Positions 1 to 12,599 of a stretch of DNA of 64,000 nucleotides are shown here, one piece after another. The stretch is taken from contig JAYQTM010000001.1 of the NCBI GenBank assembly GCA_038147395.1, positions 496,001 through 560,000 of the forward strand. Reading direction: 5' to 3'. The notes below the pieces were generated by a model. The model saw nothing but the letters and a program-made list of their open reading frames with translations, did no database searches and was not told the DNA's origin. Source of the DNA: Eutrophovita brisbanensis. GTDB taxonomy: Bacteria; Pseudomonadota; Gammaproteobacteria; Burkholderiales; Eutrophovitaceae. Within the stretch, counting starts at the first letter, position 1; every line of letters starts with the position of its first letter. A program made the position numbers and the translations under genes.

Positions 1-642
1 GGTGGAACTGACCAGAAATTTAACCTGTTGGTCGGCCGAGAGCTTCAGCGAGATGCGGGTCAAGAGCCGCAGTGTATATTGACTATGCCTCTGTTGGAGG
101 GATTGGATGGCGTTAACAAGATGTCCAAATCTCTCAACAATTACGTTGGCATTGAAGATGCTCCATCGGATATGTTTGGCAAGCTCATGTCGATATCAGA
201 TGACCTCATGTGGCGATATATCGAGTTGCTCTCTTTTCAGTCAATTGCGCAAACGAGTGTTTGGAAAAATGAGGTTAACGACGGGCGCAATCCGAGGGAT
301 ATCAAAGTGTTATTCGCTCAAGAAATCGTCTCGCGATTTCACGATAAGCAGTCCGCAGAAGCCGCTTTAGCCGATTTCGAGCTAAAGTTTCAGCGGGGTG
401 GTATCCCTGATGATGTTGAGGAATTTACTTTTGACGCGCAAGATGGCATTTTCCCAGTCGTATTGGCCCTCAAACAATCGGGTTTGGCGAGCAGTAGTTC
501 TGAGGCGATCCGGGCGATTCAGCAAGGGGGTGTCCGAGTAAACGGCGAGAAAATTTCTGACCGAAACGCTGCGATAGACAGCGGTGAATCGGTAATACTC
601 CAACATGGCAAGCGGAAATTCGCAAAAATATTTGTGAAATAA
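1..642 (+). CDS. tyrS: Tyrosyl-tRNA synthetase, C-terminal part (5' end outside window)
   Basis: Charges tRNA-Tyr with tyrosine in the cytoplasm. The open frame runs from base 1, reading GGTDQKFNLL, so the gene is cut by the window edge and its catalytic N-terminus with the HIGH motif lies upstream. The class I signature KMSKS is visible at about bases 118-132. The last 55 or so residues form an S4 RNA-binding domain (around SSEAIRAIQQGGVRVNGEKI), which binds the tRNA in bacterial TyrRS. TyrRS is usually about 400 residues, so roughly half is missing. The rrn promoter begins 22 bp after the stop codon. The family call is secure. Confidence 0.96.
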   Translation, partial: GGTDQKFNLLVGRELQRDAGQEPQCILTMPLLEGLDGVNKMSKSLNNYVGIEDAPSDMFGKLMSISDDLMWRYIELLSFQSIAQTSVWKNEVNDGRNPRDIKVLFAQEIVSRFHDKQSAEAALADFELKFQRGGIPDDVEEFTFDAQDGIFPVVLALKQSGLASSSSEAIRAIQQGGVRVNGEKISDRNAAIDSGESVILQHGKRKFAKIFVK

Positions 643-664
643 CCGTTATTTCCCCCTAAACCTC

Positions 665-692
665 TTGACCAAGGAATCTGTATCCGTATAAT
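665..692 (+). promoter_or_regulatory. Sigma-70 promoter of the rRNA operon
   Basis: TTGACC (665-670), a 16-bp spacer and a perfect TATAAT (687-692), about 230 bp upstream of the 16S gene. The bases right after the -10 box are G/C rich (GCGCGG). A GC-rich discriminator is typical of stringently controlled rRNA promoters; ppGpp control here is inferred. No second promoter of comparable quality was seen in the leader. Confidence 0.8.
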
Positions 693-723
693 GCGCGGCT
701 TCGCCTGGTGTTTCAGGCGAAAC

Positions 724-736
724 TGTTCTTTAAAAA
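724..736 (+). promoter_or_regulatory. boxA antitermination site in the 16S leader
   Basis: TGTTCTTTAAAAA closely matches the boxA core (TGYTCTTTAACA) that loads NusB/NusE for rRNA antitermination. It lies between the rrn promoter and the 16S gene, and a second copy precedes the 23S gene, the usual arrangement. Confidence 0.75.
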
Positions 737-738
737 AT

Positions 739-761
739 CGGATAGCTAAAGCGTGTGGGTA
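739..761 (+). other. 5' arm of the 16S rRNA processing stem
   Basis: These 23 bases can pair over their whole length with 2502-2524 downstream of 16S if G-U pairs are allowed. The stem would enclose the complete 16S precursor, as RNase III processing stems do in other bacteria. Pairing was done by eye. Confidence 0.7.
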
Positions 762-923
762 CTTTGTGTTTGCTTAGTATTTTGATCGCATGTACTGGTG
801 TTTTTATGGCACTGGTTTGCTCATATATATAAGTAGTATACGAAGTGCTCATACTTGAAGGATTCTTGTTAATAGAATTTTTGAGTACGAGCGGCTCTTA
901 ACTTGTTTAAGAGCGAATGGATT

Positions 924-2463
<1,540 letters not shown>

Positions 2464-2549
2464 GAGTAATAGCAAGCGACATAATGTTTTGCTTCGCAAA
2501 GTGCTCACATGCTTTAGTTGTCCGCTGAACTCGAGACTAGTACTAGACC

Positions 2550-2626
<77 letters not shown>

Positions 2627-2638
2627 ACGATCTGATAA

Positions 2639-2714
2639 GGGGCTATAGCTCAGCTGGGAGAGCACCTGCTTTGCAAGCAGGGGGTCATCGGTTCGATCCC
2701 GATTAGCTCCACCA
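2639..2714 (+). tRNA. alaT: tRNA-Ala (TGC anticodon)
   Basis: A 76-nt cloverleaf. The acceptor GGGGCTA pairs with TAGCTCC (one G-U), followed by A and an encoded CCA. The T-loop is GGTTCGATCCC. The anticodon TGC lies at 2672-2674 within CTGCTTTGCAAGCAG. It sits 12 bases after tRNA-Ile, giving the common Ile-Ala spacer pair. Confidence 0.97.
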
Positions 2715-2801
2715 ACCTTTGGTTTGTGGGATCTGGTTGATGTTGAGGTGTGAGAAGTGAGGAGTGTATGACTCTTTAGTTCTCACCCTTCATAGGTGAA
2801 G

Positions 2802-2814
2802 TGTTCTTTAACAA
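2802..2814 (+). promoter_or_regulatory. boxA antitermination site before 23S
   Basis: TGTTCTTTAACAA is an excellent boxA match in the tRNA-Ala to 23S spacer. The rest of that 290-bp spacer is A/T-rich leader with no gene that I can see. Confidence 0.8.
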
Positions 2815-2993
2815 TATGGAAGAAGTAGATTTGATGTATCACTTTAATGTGAGGTGATGCGTTAAATCATGGGTTTAAAGATTGTGTTGTTTTGCATATC
2901 AATTTATTGATATGTGCAACATGTTCTCTTGAATTTTAGAATTTTTAAGTAACATAAGCGCTTATCCTGTAGTGATGCGATTTAAGTTGTATG

Positions 2994-3004
2994 CAAGGCT
3001 ATAG

Positions 3005-3011
<7 letters not shown>
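2994..3011 (+). other. 5' arm of the 23S rRNA processing stem
   Basis: CAAGGCTATAGGGTCAAG is complementary to CTTGATCCTATAGCCTTG at 5933-5950 with a single G-U pair. This forms the terminal helix of 23S extended into the flanks, the usual RNase III substrate that releases pre-23S. Confidence 0.85.
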
Positions 3012-5941
<2,930 letters not shown>

Positions 5942-6056
5942 ATAGCCTTGTGTATTCACAGGGTGTTAGGTTGCTTGTGCGAAAGAAAACTTAATCAGGT
6001 GGCAATCTGATAATCCAATACTTCTTCCATGTGTTAAAGGCAAACGATTTAAGCTT

Positions 6057-6174
6057 TGCCTGGTAGCAATAGCGAGGTGGTCCCACTCCTTCCCATTCCG
6101 AACAGGACCGTGAAACGCCTCAGCGCCGATGATAGTGCGAGGTATACCGTGCGAAAGTAGGACACTGCCAGGCT
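6057..6174 (+). rRNA. rrf: 5S ribosomal RNA
   Basis: Starts TGCCTGGTAGCAATAGCGAG and ends GACACTGCCAGGCT, with the two ends pairing as helix I. The conserved GGTGGTCCCACTCC and CCGAACAGGACCGTGAAACG segments are present. It is the last gene of the rrn operon and is followed directly by an intrinsic terminator. Confidence 0.97.
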
Positions 6175-6182
6175 CCCCATAG

Positions 6183-6213
6183 AGCCCTCCGCTGAACCAG
6201 CGGGGGGCTTTTT
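6183..6213 (+). terminator. Intrinsic terminator of the rrn operon
   Basis: AGCCCTCCGCTG (6183-6194) and CAGCGGGGGGCT (6198-6209) form a 12-bp stem with one G-U pair and a 3-nt loop, followed by a run of T. It lies 9 bases after the 5S end. Confidence 0.92.
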
Positions 6214-6329
6214 ATTTGAAATGAGGGGAAAACTACTTTAGGCTAAACCTGTTGTCCTTTTTCGAATAGCAATCGAGCACGCTGTCGTAGTTCGTGTTTC
6301 AATCAAAGCGCACATTACTAACGGAATAA

Positions 6330-6869
6330 ATGAATAAGGAAACTATATTTCTGGGAGGCGGCTGTTTTTGGTGTATCGAAGCAGCTTACTCTCGAGTTAG
6401 AGGCGTAATTAGCGCACAATCTGGCTACATGGGGGGCGCACCTTCAAACGCAAATTATTCCTCAGTATGTTCTGGAAATACCGGCCATGCGGAAGTAGTC
6501 GAGGTAACGTACGACCCGACGAGAGTTTCAACTCATGACTTACTTCAAATTTTCTTCGTCATTCATGATCCGACAACTTTAAATCGTCAAGGAGCGGATA
6601 TTGGGTCGCAATATCGATCGATCATATATTTTTTGACAGAAGAGCAGCGTTCTACGGCAACCAGTTTGATTAGTGAGTTGACGAACGCTGCGATTTGGCC
6701 GGATCCAATTGTTACAGTAGTAGCGTCAGCGATGCCGTTTTACAAGGCGGAGACTTACCATGAGTCATATTACGATAAAAATCCAATGCAGCCTTATTGT
6801 CAGGCGGTGATCGCGCCAAAGTTACAAAAGCTTAAAGCAAGGTGTGCGACCTTTCTAACTAGTGATTAG
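6330..6869 (+). CDS. msrA: Peptide-methionine (S)-S-oxide reductase
   Basis: Reduces the S-epimer of methionine sulfoxide in proteins and free methionine, repairing oxidative damage in the cytoplasm. The family signature GCFWC is at residues 11-15, Cys12 being the catalytic cysteine. SGYMGG, GHAEVVEVTYDP and FFVIHDPTTLNRQGADIGSQ follow, all typical of MsrA. At 179 residues the length is normal for the single-domain form. It starts with ATG behind a weak GGA. It stands alone after the rrn operon, and its stop overlaps the end of the convergent amidohydrolase gene by 4 bp. Confidence 0.96.
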   Translation: MNKETIFLGGGCFWCIEAAYSRVRGVISAQSGYMGGAPSNANYSSVCSGNTGHAEVVEVTYDPTRVSTHDLLQIFFVIHDPTTLNRQGADIGSQYRSIIYFLTEEQRSTATSLISELTNAAIWPDPIVTVVASAMPFYKAETYHESYYDKNPMQPYCQAVIAPKLQKLKARCATFLTSD

Positions 6870-8539
6870 AAGTCAAATCGACGTAATACTGACCCTGGCC
6901 CCTCGACATTGCGCATGGTGGTCCCCTGACGCACGATTTGTGTCCCGTTGACCCAAACTCCGACGACTCCTCTTGAGTCTCTCATCATCCGTTTTTGTTT
7001 ATTGGGTAGATCTTCTGTTCGATACATTTTTGTGATGCCAACTTGTTTCGGATCGAAGAGTAAAAGGTCCGCGAAATACCCCTTCTCTATCTTCCCTCTG
7101 TCTTTGATTCTGTATTTTTCCGCGACATCTGATGTGAGCTTTTTTACCGCCTCCTCGACCGTAAAAACCCCACTTTTGATTGTCCAATGATCCAGAAAAA
7201 ACAAACCGTAACCGGCGTCACACAAGAATTCCATGTGTGCGCCCGCATCCGAAAGACCGAGTACAGCATTTTTATGTTTCAACAGTTTTGCTACCGCATG
7301 ATCATTATTCTGAAATAGCTTGGCGATGAAAGGTTTATCCAGATTTTGGTCAAACAACCAGTCGATAGGCCGTTGATTTTGTTCTTTCGCTAATTGAGTA
7401 ATCGGGACTTCATTGTGTTCAATTTTTTCCCATTCGCCGTTAAATAATGCACCTGTTGTTTTTTGATCTAAATTTTTCAAAAATTCGGATCGAAACTCGG
7501 CACTCCCATAGATATTTTCCAAATCATTTTCTTTTGATTGCTTGATTTTTTCAAAGGCCGAGTGTGAAAAAAATAGGTACGGATTTCTCAGCGTAAAATC
7601 GAAAGACAGTGGATGGGGATTTGCGTGTACGTATATCTCGTGTCCTCTTTCCATTGCTTCTGAGCATCGTTTGTAATAATTTGAGGCGACTGTAGGATTG
7701 GAATCGTTATGCATTGCAAGCACGGTGACGATGAAGACGGGGCATCCAATCCGTTTGCACAAATTTTCCAAGTATTCGGGTGTCGCGCGAGATCCTGCCG
7801 CTATGACAAAAACGCCCTTTTGTTTTTCCCTGAGGGGTTGCAGCATTGCCGCCAGTTCTTCATCTCCAGCAATCGTCGATGGCATAGGTTTCCCCATATA
7901 CCCCGAGTGATTGGGGGAGAAAGAGGAGGCAAAGCCGATCGCACCGTCATCGATCGCTTTTTCTACGATCTCCACCATTTTTGCTAACTCTATCTTCGAT
8001 GGCATTGGGCTCTCGGAGGCTAAATTTCCCATGACTGCAGTTCTAATTGCCGAGTGACCTATAAGTGCAGCGACGTTTACAAAAGGGTGTTGTTCTTGAA
8101 TGAAATCGAGGTATTCAGAGAATGTTTCGAATTCCCATCGCGTTCCCTCAACAAGTGAGTCTAAATTCATGCCCTCTACGACAGATAGGTTTTCGAGTAT
8201 TGTTTGTCTAAGTGCCGGTGGACATGGCGCTATCCCGAATCCACAATTGCCGATGACAATCGTCGTAACCCCCATAGACGGTGAAGGAGAAACTGTCGGA
8301 TCCCATGTCAATTGAGCATCGTAGTGCGTATGAACGTCAATGATTCCTGGCATGATTGCCAAGCCATCGGCGTTGACTATGTTTTTTGCACTCGCTGATA
8401 TATCGCCAATCTGAGTGATTCGCTCGCCCGTGATGCCAATGTCGTTGACTTGAGGGGCACCGCCGCTTCCATCATAAATCGAAGCGTTCTTGATGATGGT
8501 GTCAAACGAACCGTGTGGCAGTTGATCGCGTTGCGTCAT
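6866..8539 (-). CDS. N-acyl-D-amino-acid deacylase family amidohydrolase
   Basis: Metal-dependent amidohydrolase of the D-aminoacylase family, whose characterised members remove the acyl group from N-acyl-D-amino acids. The 557-residue protein opens with the usual beta-strand region (FDTIIKNASIYDGSGG) and has the metal motif DVHTHYDAQ near residue 67. GNCGFGIAPC follows, then a late metal-site SDAGAH. A C-terminal amidohydrolase cap ends in VWVNGTQIVRQG. It is the last gene of a three-gene operon after the AtuA pair and starts 2 bp after the preceding stop. The substrate is uncertain: many family members linked to AtuA genes are uncharacterised. Confidence 0.85.
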   Translation of the reverse strand: MTQRDQLPHGSFDTIIKNASIYDGSGGAPQVNDIGITGERITQIGDISASAKNIVNADGLAIMPGIIDVHTHYDAQLTWDPTVSPSPSMGVTTIVIGNCGFGIAPCPPALRQTILENLSVVEGMNLDSLVEGTRWEFETFSEYLDFIQEQHPFVNVAALIGHSAIRTAVMGNLASESPMPSKIELAKMVEIVEKAIDDGAIGFASSFSPNHSGYMGKPMPSTIAGDEELAAMLQPLREKQKGVFVIAAGSRATPEYLENLCKRIGCPVFIVTVLAMHNDSNPTVASNYYKRCSEAMERGHEIYVHANPHPLSFDFTLRNPYLFFSHSAFEKIKQSKENDLENIYGSAEFRSEFLKNLDQKTTGALFNGEWEKIEHNEVPITQLAKEQNQRPIDWLFDQNLDKPFIAKLFQNNDHAVAKLLKHKNAVLGLSDAGAHMEFLCDAGYGLFFLDHWTIKSGVFTVEEAVKKLTSDVAEKYRIKDRGKIEKGYFADLLLFDPKQVGITKMYRTEDLPNKQKRMMRDSRGVVGVWVNGTQIVRQGTTMRNVEGPGSVLRRFDF

Positions 8540-8541
8540 GT

Positions 8542-8883
8542 TTATTTGAGATATTTCTCGAGTTCAGCACTAATTACTAACTCAAAAGACAATATCCTTG
8601 AGCTTAGTGATTTGCCATAGTTGTCGAGACATAGAGAGCGAGAAACGCCCCCCCCTAAGGCACCCTCGCAGACAAAATTAAGGGCGCAAAGCTGATCAAT
8701 GCTGTATCTCGTGACTTTTCCAAGAATGACACCTGCATAGTGTTGTTGAAACTGACGCTCATTCAGCTGACTTTTGAGTGACTCATACAGTTCTTGCCGG
8801 TACGCAATGACCGATATGTTCGACGTGTTCCCTTTGTCGCCAGAGCGGCAGTGTGCAACCCGTTCTAGTTTGACTGTAAGCAC
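8542..8883 (-). CDS. AtuA C-terminal-like (ferredoxin-fold) small protein
   Basis: A small protein matching the domain usually found at the C-terminus of AtuA-family proteins or encoded as a separate partner gene. Recognisable motifs are ERVAHCRSGDKGNTSNISVI near the start and LCALNFVCEGALGGGVSRSL near the end. The frame could extend upstream to 8946, but that overlaps atuA by 61 bp. A GTG at 8883, 2 bp after the atuA stop, gives a 113-residue protein that begins just before the conserved region, and I prefer it, though its ribosome binding site is weak. The biochemical role is unknown, probably acting with AtuA. Confidence 0.75.
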   Translation of the reverse strand: MLTVKLERVAHCRSGDKGNTSNISVIAYRQELYESLKSQLNERQFQQHYAGVILGKVTRYSIDQLCALNFVCEGALGGGVSRSLCLDNYGKSLSSRILSFELVISAELEKYLK

Positions 8884-8885
8884 TC

Positions 8886-10235
8886 TTAACTTTCGTAAAA
8901 TGTGATGGTTGGAGAGACCAATTCCCGCTTGATGAGTGAGGACCATACGCCAATGATTTCTCTTGTTCTGTCTTGGTGTGGGACCCGTTTTCCCGTCATT
9001 CCGACACCAGACACAGCCATTCCGTCGACCTCGCGACCGATCTTTTCGGCTTCCGAGCGCGTTTTACATCGGGCAGCAACGCGCACGGCCACTTCGTAAG
9101 GATCCGATGCTGTATCCGGCGTCATTTTTCCATGTATTGCGTTATGACCCAGAAAATCAATTCTTAATTCCTCGGCGTCTAAATTCACGATTTTGAATCG
9201 CTCACGCAAGATTTCCTCGGCAAGCCTCGCTCGTCTCATCGCGCCCTCTCCAGCGTAAAAAAACATATCCTCTCCAATATGGCCTTCCACGCAGCCGATG
9301 GAGACTTTGAGCGTTGACGTTTTCTTTTTTCCCGTGATTCCTGAGACTTCTACGCGATTCGTGTCGACCTGTTTGAGATTTGTCGCTGAGAAGTCGACAA
9401 TGACGTCTGGCGTGATGTAGTTGGCTGGGTCGTGGACTTCGTATAACAACTGTTCTTTGACCGTTTGGAGGTTGACCGCTCCTCCAGTGTTATCCAGTTT
9501 GGTAATTACGGCCGTGCCGTCATTCGTTACTTCCGCGATCGGAAACGCTAGATCCCAAGGTTTATCTATGTCCTTGAAGCCGGGGTCTGCAAAATACCCA
9601 CCGGTAATTTGAGCGCCACACTCTAGCAGATGACCAATTCCGTTAGCGATCCCTAGAGCGTGATAATCGCCCTCATTCCAACCAAATTCGTACATAAGTG
9701 GCGCGGCAAATAGAGACGGGTCGGCGACACGCCCTGTGATGACGATTTGTGCCCCGCCTTTGAGGGCCTCAACGATTGGTGCTGCGCCAAGATACACTTC
9801 TCCTGAGACGATTGAATCAGAAAGTGTGCTTGTGGGTAATCCCGATTCTAAAATTATGTCGGTATTTTGAATTACATCGTCAGTGATCAAGCTCCCATTT
9901 ATTGCTGCGACTCGGACTCCGTGTAACCCAATTTTTTTTAACCAATAAATAACCCGTTCAGCTGCTCCGATGGGATTAATCCATCCTTGGTTAGAGATGA
10001 TTTTCGTGTTGTTCGCTAGGCATCCTGGTAGCACTGCGTTCATACGGTCATCTAGCCACGTATCGTATCCCCCAAAGCTGGGATCTTTTCGTTTTCTAAC
10101 TTGAGCAGCCGAAATAGTGGCTTCAGCCATCGTCTCAAAGCAGAGGTATTGAAGTTTTCCGAGATTTGCATTGGCAGCTGCGGGAGAGATACGGTCTCCC
10201 CACCAGGCGGATCCGGAGCCAATTCGAATGGTCAT
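8886..10235 (-). CDS. AtuA family protein (DUF1446, acyclic terpene utilisation-like)
   Basis: A 449-residue member of the AtuA family, named after the Pseudomonas acyclic terpene utilisation gene; the molecular function of the family is not established. The N-terminus IRIGSGSAWWGDRISPA and the stretch LQYLCFETMAEATIS are family hallmarks, as are ITGRVADPSLFAAPL and HLLECGAQITGGYFADPG. It is the first gene of an operon with the AtuA C-terminal partner and a D-aminoacylase-type hydrolase. No acyl-CoA carboxylase genes of a full terpene (atu) pathway are nearby, so terpene degradation should not be assumed. Confidence 0.85.
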   Translation of the reverse strand: MTIRIGSGSAWWGDRISPAAANANLGKLQYLCFETMAEATISAAQVRKRKDPSFGGYDTWLDDRMNAVLPGCLANNTKIISNQGWINPIGAAERVIYWLKKIGLHGVRVAAINGSLITDDVIQNTDIILESGLPTSTLSDSIVSGEVYLGAAPIVEALKGGAQIVITGRVADPSLFAAPLMYEFGWNEGDYHALGIANGIGHLLECGAQITGGYFADPGFKDIDKPWDLAFPIAEVTNDGTAVITKLDNTGGAVNLQTVKEQLLYEVHDPANYITPDVIVDFSATNLKQVDTNRVEVSGITGKKKTSTLKVSIGCVEGHIGEDMFFYAGEGAMRRARLAEEILRERFKIVNLDAEELRIDFLGHNAIHGKMTPDTASDPYEVAVRVAARCKTRSEAEKIGREVDGMAVSGVGMTGKRVPHQDRTREIIGVWSSLIKRELVSPTITFYES

Positions 10236-10645
10236 ATTGAGCTGATTGCCGGTTGGCTATGTAGCCTGAGAGATAACTGAGTAATTGGCATATTGATCAA
10301 TGAAAAATTTGGCTGACATTTGTTTCGATAGTTTTTCTAGTGACAATAGTAGCTTGCAAATTTAGCAGTGGAACATCGTATTGTGCCTGAAGAGACAAAT
10401 ATACCTTGCTCCCTAAAGCCGTGCTTTAATCTCTTAAGCTGTGCATGATACGGACCAAAACCTGGTTGACAGGTCGGTTGATTGCTGTGTTGTTAATGCA
10501 CCAAATACCATTTTTAGATTTAAAAAGTATTGACAATAGTTTTAACGCTGTGCATATTCACAACCGCGTGCCGGTTACGGCAGTAATAGGTCAATTTTGA
10601 CGCGTCAGCAACGAGAAATCGTAGCTAAAATGAGGAGACTTGAAG
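10236..10645. other. Intergenic region between divergent atuA and SWIB genes
   Basis: A 410-bp A/T-rich stretch without a plausible gene. It holds the promoter of the SWIB gene (10530-10558) and its ribosome binding site AGGAG (10633-10637). It should also hold the opposite-strand promoter for the atuA operon, but I could not identify good boxes for that. No repeat or RNA fold stood out. Confidence 0.5.
10530..10558 (+). promoter_or_regulatory. Predicted sigma-70 promoter of the SWIB/histone-like gene
   Basis: A perfect TTGACA (10530-10535), a 17-bp spacer and CATATT (10553-10558). It lies about 88 bp upstream of the ATG and would leave a leader of about 80 nt. Strong by consensus, but not tested. 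Confidence 0.65.
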
Positions 10646-11140
10646 ATGGCAGCTGCTAAGAAGAAAACGGCAAAGAAGGCACCAGCAAAGAAACCTGCTG
10701 CAAAAAAAGCACCAGCAAAGAAACCTGCTGCAAAAAAAGCACCAGCAAAGAAACCCGCTGCAAAAAAAGCACCAGCAAAGAAACCTGCTGCAAAAAAAGC
10801 ACCAGCAAAGAAACCTGCTGCAAAAAAAGCACCAGCAAAGAAACCTGCTGCAAAAAAAGCACCAGCAAAGAAAAAAACTGCAGCAAAAAGAAAACCTAAC
10901 CCTGCGTTCATGAAGGCCATGACACCGAGCGCAGACTTGGCCGCTGTTGTGGGCGCTAAGCCACTGCCCAGAACAGAGGTTACAAAGAAAATATGGGCAT
11001 ACATCAAAAAGAATGATCTTCAGGATGCAAAGAACAGAAGAAACATTAACGCTGATGCGAAATTAAAGCCGATTTTTGGAGGTAAGAAGCAGGTGTCAAT
11101 GTTTGAGATGACGAAACTCGTTAACAATCACCTGTCGTAA
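10646..11140 (+). CDS. Histone H1-like SWIB-domain DNA-binding protein
   Basis: A 164-residue basic protein, probably nucleoid-associated. Residues 1-80 are almost only Lys, Ala and Pro: decapeptides of the type APAKKPAAKK, resembling eukaryotic histone H1 tails and bacterial H1-like proteins. From about residue 85 a SWIB/MDM2 domain follows (LAAVVGAKPLPRTEVTKKIW, then NINADAKLKPIFG and VSMFEMTKLVNNHLS). This combination is common in Burkholderiales. ATG at 10646 is chosen because AGGAG lies 8 bp upstream; the TTG two codons earlier is less likely. It is monocistronic, with its own promoter and a strong terminator. Confidence 0.93.
   Translation: MAAAKKKTAKKAPAKKPAAKKAPAKKPAAKKAPAKKPAAKKAPAKKPAAKKAPAKKPAAKKAPAKKPAAKKAPAKKKTAAKRKPNPAFMKAMTPSADLAAVVGAKPLPRTEVTKKIWAYIKKNDLQDAKNRRNINADAKLKPIFGGKKQVSMFEMTKLVNNHLS
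10681..10872 (+). repeat. In-frame 30-bp tandem repeat in the SWIB gene
   Basis: Six copies of a 30-bp unit beginning ACCAGCAAAGAAACCTGCTG (10681-10860) plus a partial seventh. The copies are almost identical at DNA level; the third has CCCGCT for CCTGCT. Each unit encodes one lysine-rich decapeptide, so copy-number change would lengthen or shorten the tail without breaking the frame. Confidence 0.95.
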
Positions 11141-11163
11141 TCTTAGGTCGTATATATAATGGG

Positions 11164-11193
11164 ACGGCCCAACGTTTGTTGGGCCGTTTTTTT
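11164..11193 (+). terminator. Intrinsic terminator after the SWIB gene
   Basis: ACGGCCCAAC, a 4-nt loop GTTT and GTTGGGCCGT form a perfect 10-bp stem followed by seven T. It ends 20 bp before the next start codon, so the DUF1015 gene must be read from elsewhere or by read-through. Confidence 0.95.
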
Positions 11194-11213
11194 ATTCTCA
11201 TTACAAACTCTTC

Positions 11214-12452
11214 ATGCCATTAATCAAACCGTTTAAGGGCTTGCGTCCCTCTCTCGAAAACGCATCAGAAGTGATAGCGCCTCCTTATGACGTTATTTCG
11301 TTTCAAGAAGCCTGCGACCTAGCCAAGAACAAGCCAAACAGCTTTTTGCATATATCTCGACCAGAGATCGATTTACCCTCGGGAACAAACCCATATTCTA
11401 GTGAGGTCTATGCTCGCGGCGCGACGACATTAAAAGGGATGATTGAGTCGGGGATGCTTTTTCGAGACGATCAAGAATGTTTTTATGTATACGAGTTAAC
11501 CCATCAGGCAATCTCTCAAAAGGGTTTGGTCCTATCTGCGTCAATCGCCGCATACGATCAAAATATCATTCGAAAACATGAATTCACGAGACCTGAGAAA
11601 GAAGATGATCGGGTTCGTCAGATAGATACGTTGTCGGCTCAAACAGGCCCTGTGTTACTCGCGTATCCGACTCAAGCGGAGGTGGATTCGATATTGGCTT
11701 CGTCATCGACATCTGAACCTGATCTGGATGTTATTGCAGAAGATGGCGTGCGGCACAAAGTGTGGGTTGTGTCCGATGCGAGCACGGTAAAAACTTTACA
11801 GCGACTGTTTGATCAATTTCCCGCTCTCTATATTGCTGATGGCCATCACCGGTCTGCGGCGGCTTCTCGCGTGCATAAGTTAAGGTCGATAGATGAAAGC
11901 AAAGAGGTGGTTGCGACTTCGGAAGGTTATTTCTTAGCAGTTGCTTTCCCTCAGCAACAAATGAAAATACTTCCCTACAATCGAGTGGTTACCGATTTGA
12001 ACGGGCTCACGGAGGAAGCGTTTCTTAGAAAGATTGCTGATAAATTCCAAGTCATTCGGTCGGACGAGCCCTTGGCGCCAGATAGAAAAGGGGTCATTGG
12101 CCTTTATCTCGGAGGATCTTGGTATCGCCTTGTTGCAGATAAATTGCCAACTTCTGCCAATCCTGTTGATTGCCTGGACGTGAGCATGTTATCGAATCTT
12201 ATTCTCGGGCCTATCTTAGGAATACACGATCTGAGGAAAGACAAAAGGATCGACTTTGTTGGGGGTGTGCGCGGTGTTAGTGAGTTATCAAAACGCGTTG
12301 ACGCCGGTGAAATGGCCTGTGCTTTTTCTTTGTTTCCAACAGGGATTCAGGAGCTGATGTCGATTGCAGATAGTGGAGAAGTCATGCCCCCAAAATCTAC
12401 TTGGTTTGAGCCGAAGTTGGCTGACGGGCTTGTCTCTCTAGTTCTGGATTAA
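11214..12452 (+). CDS. DUF1015 family protein
   Basis: A 412-residue cytoplasmic protein of the DUF1015 family (COG4198), widespread but without a proven reaction in most bacteria. Family marks are the N-terminal PFKGLRPSLENA and VIAPPYDVIS, the central RKHEFTRPEKEDDR, and LYIADGHHRSAAA near residue 215. Its start lies only 20 bp after the SWIB terminator and no clear promoter was seen, so expression may depend on a promoter overlapping the terminator. The next gene is 147 bp downstream on the same strand. No function is proposed. Confidence 0.88.
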   Translation: MPLIKPFKGLRPSLENASEVIAPPYDVISFQEACDLAKNKPNSFLHISRPEIDLPSGTNPYSSEVYARGATTLKGMIESGMLFRDDQECFYVYELTHQAISQKGLVLSASIAAYDQNIIRKHEFTRPEKEDDRVRQIDTLSAQTGPVLLAYPTQAEVDSILASSSTSEPDLDVIAEDGVRHKVWVVSDASTVKTLQRLFDQFPALYIADGHHRSAAASRVHKLRSIDESKEVVATSEGYFLAVAFPQQQMKILPYNRVVTDLNGLTEEAFLRKIADKFQVIRSDEPLAPDRKGVIGLYLGGSWYRLVADKLPTSANPVDCLDVSMLSNLILGPILGIHDLRKDKRIDFVGGVRGVSELSKRVDAGEMACAFSLFPTGIQELMSIADSGEVMPPKSTWFEPKLADGLVSLVLD

Positions 12453-12582
12453 AGGTGATGGGTGATGACTGTCGCTTAATAGTCACAACATTTGAGTAAA
12501 GCAACTAGTACTTTACCTAGAAACGACATTTTGATGACGTTTCGGTTACACTTTCTCCAGCGGTGCCAGTAATCGAACAGAG

Positions 12583-12597
12583 CTTGAAGAGTTCAAG
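12583..12597 (+). promoter_or_regulatory. Small hairpin just before the start of the GltD-like gene
   Basis: CTTGAA-GAG-TTCAAG is a perfect 6-bp inverted repeat with a 3-nt loop. It ends 2 bp before the TTG start and contains the only purine-rich stretch that could serve as the ribosome binding site. It might modulate translation; it may also be chance. Confidence 0.3.
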
Positions 12598-12599
12598 AT

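Noticed and set aside
10591..11007. Minus-strand frame with hydrophobic FFAAGFFAGA repeats
   Set aside because: It is the antisense shadow of the Lys/Ala/Pro repeat of the SWIB gene. Periodicity and bias come from the sense strand.
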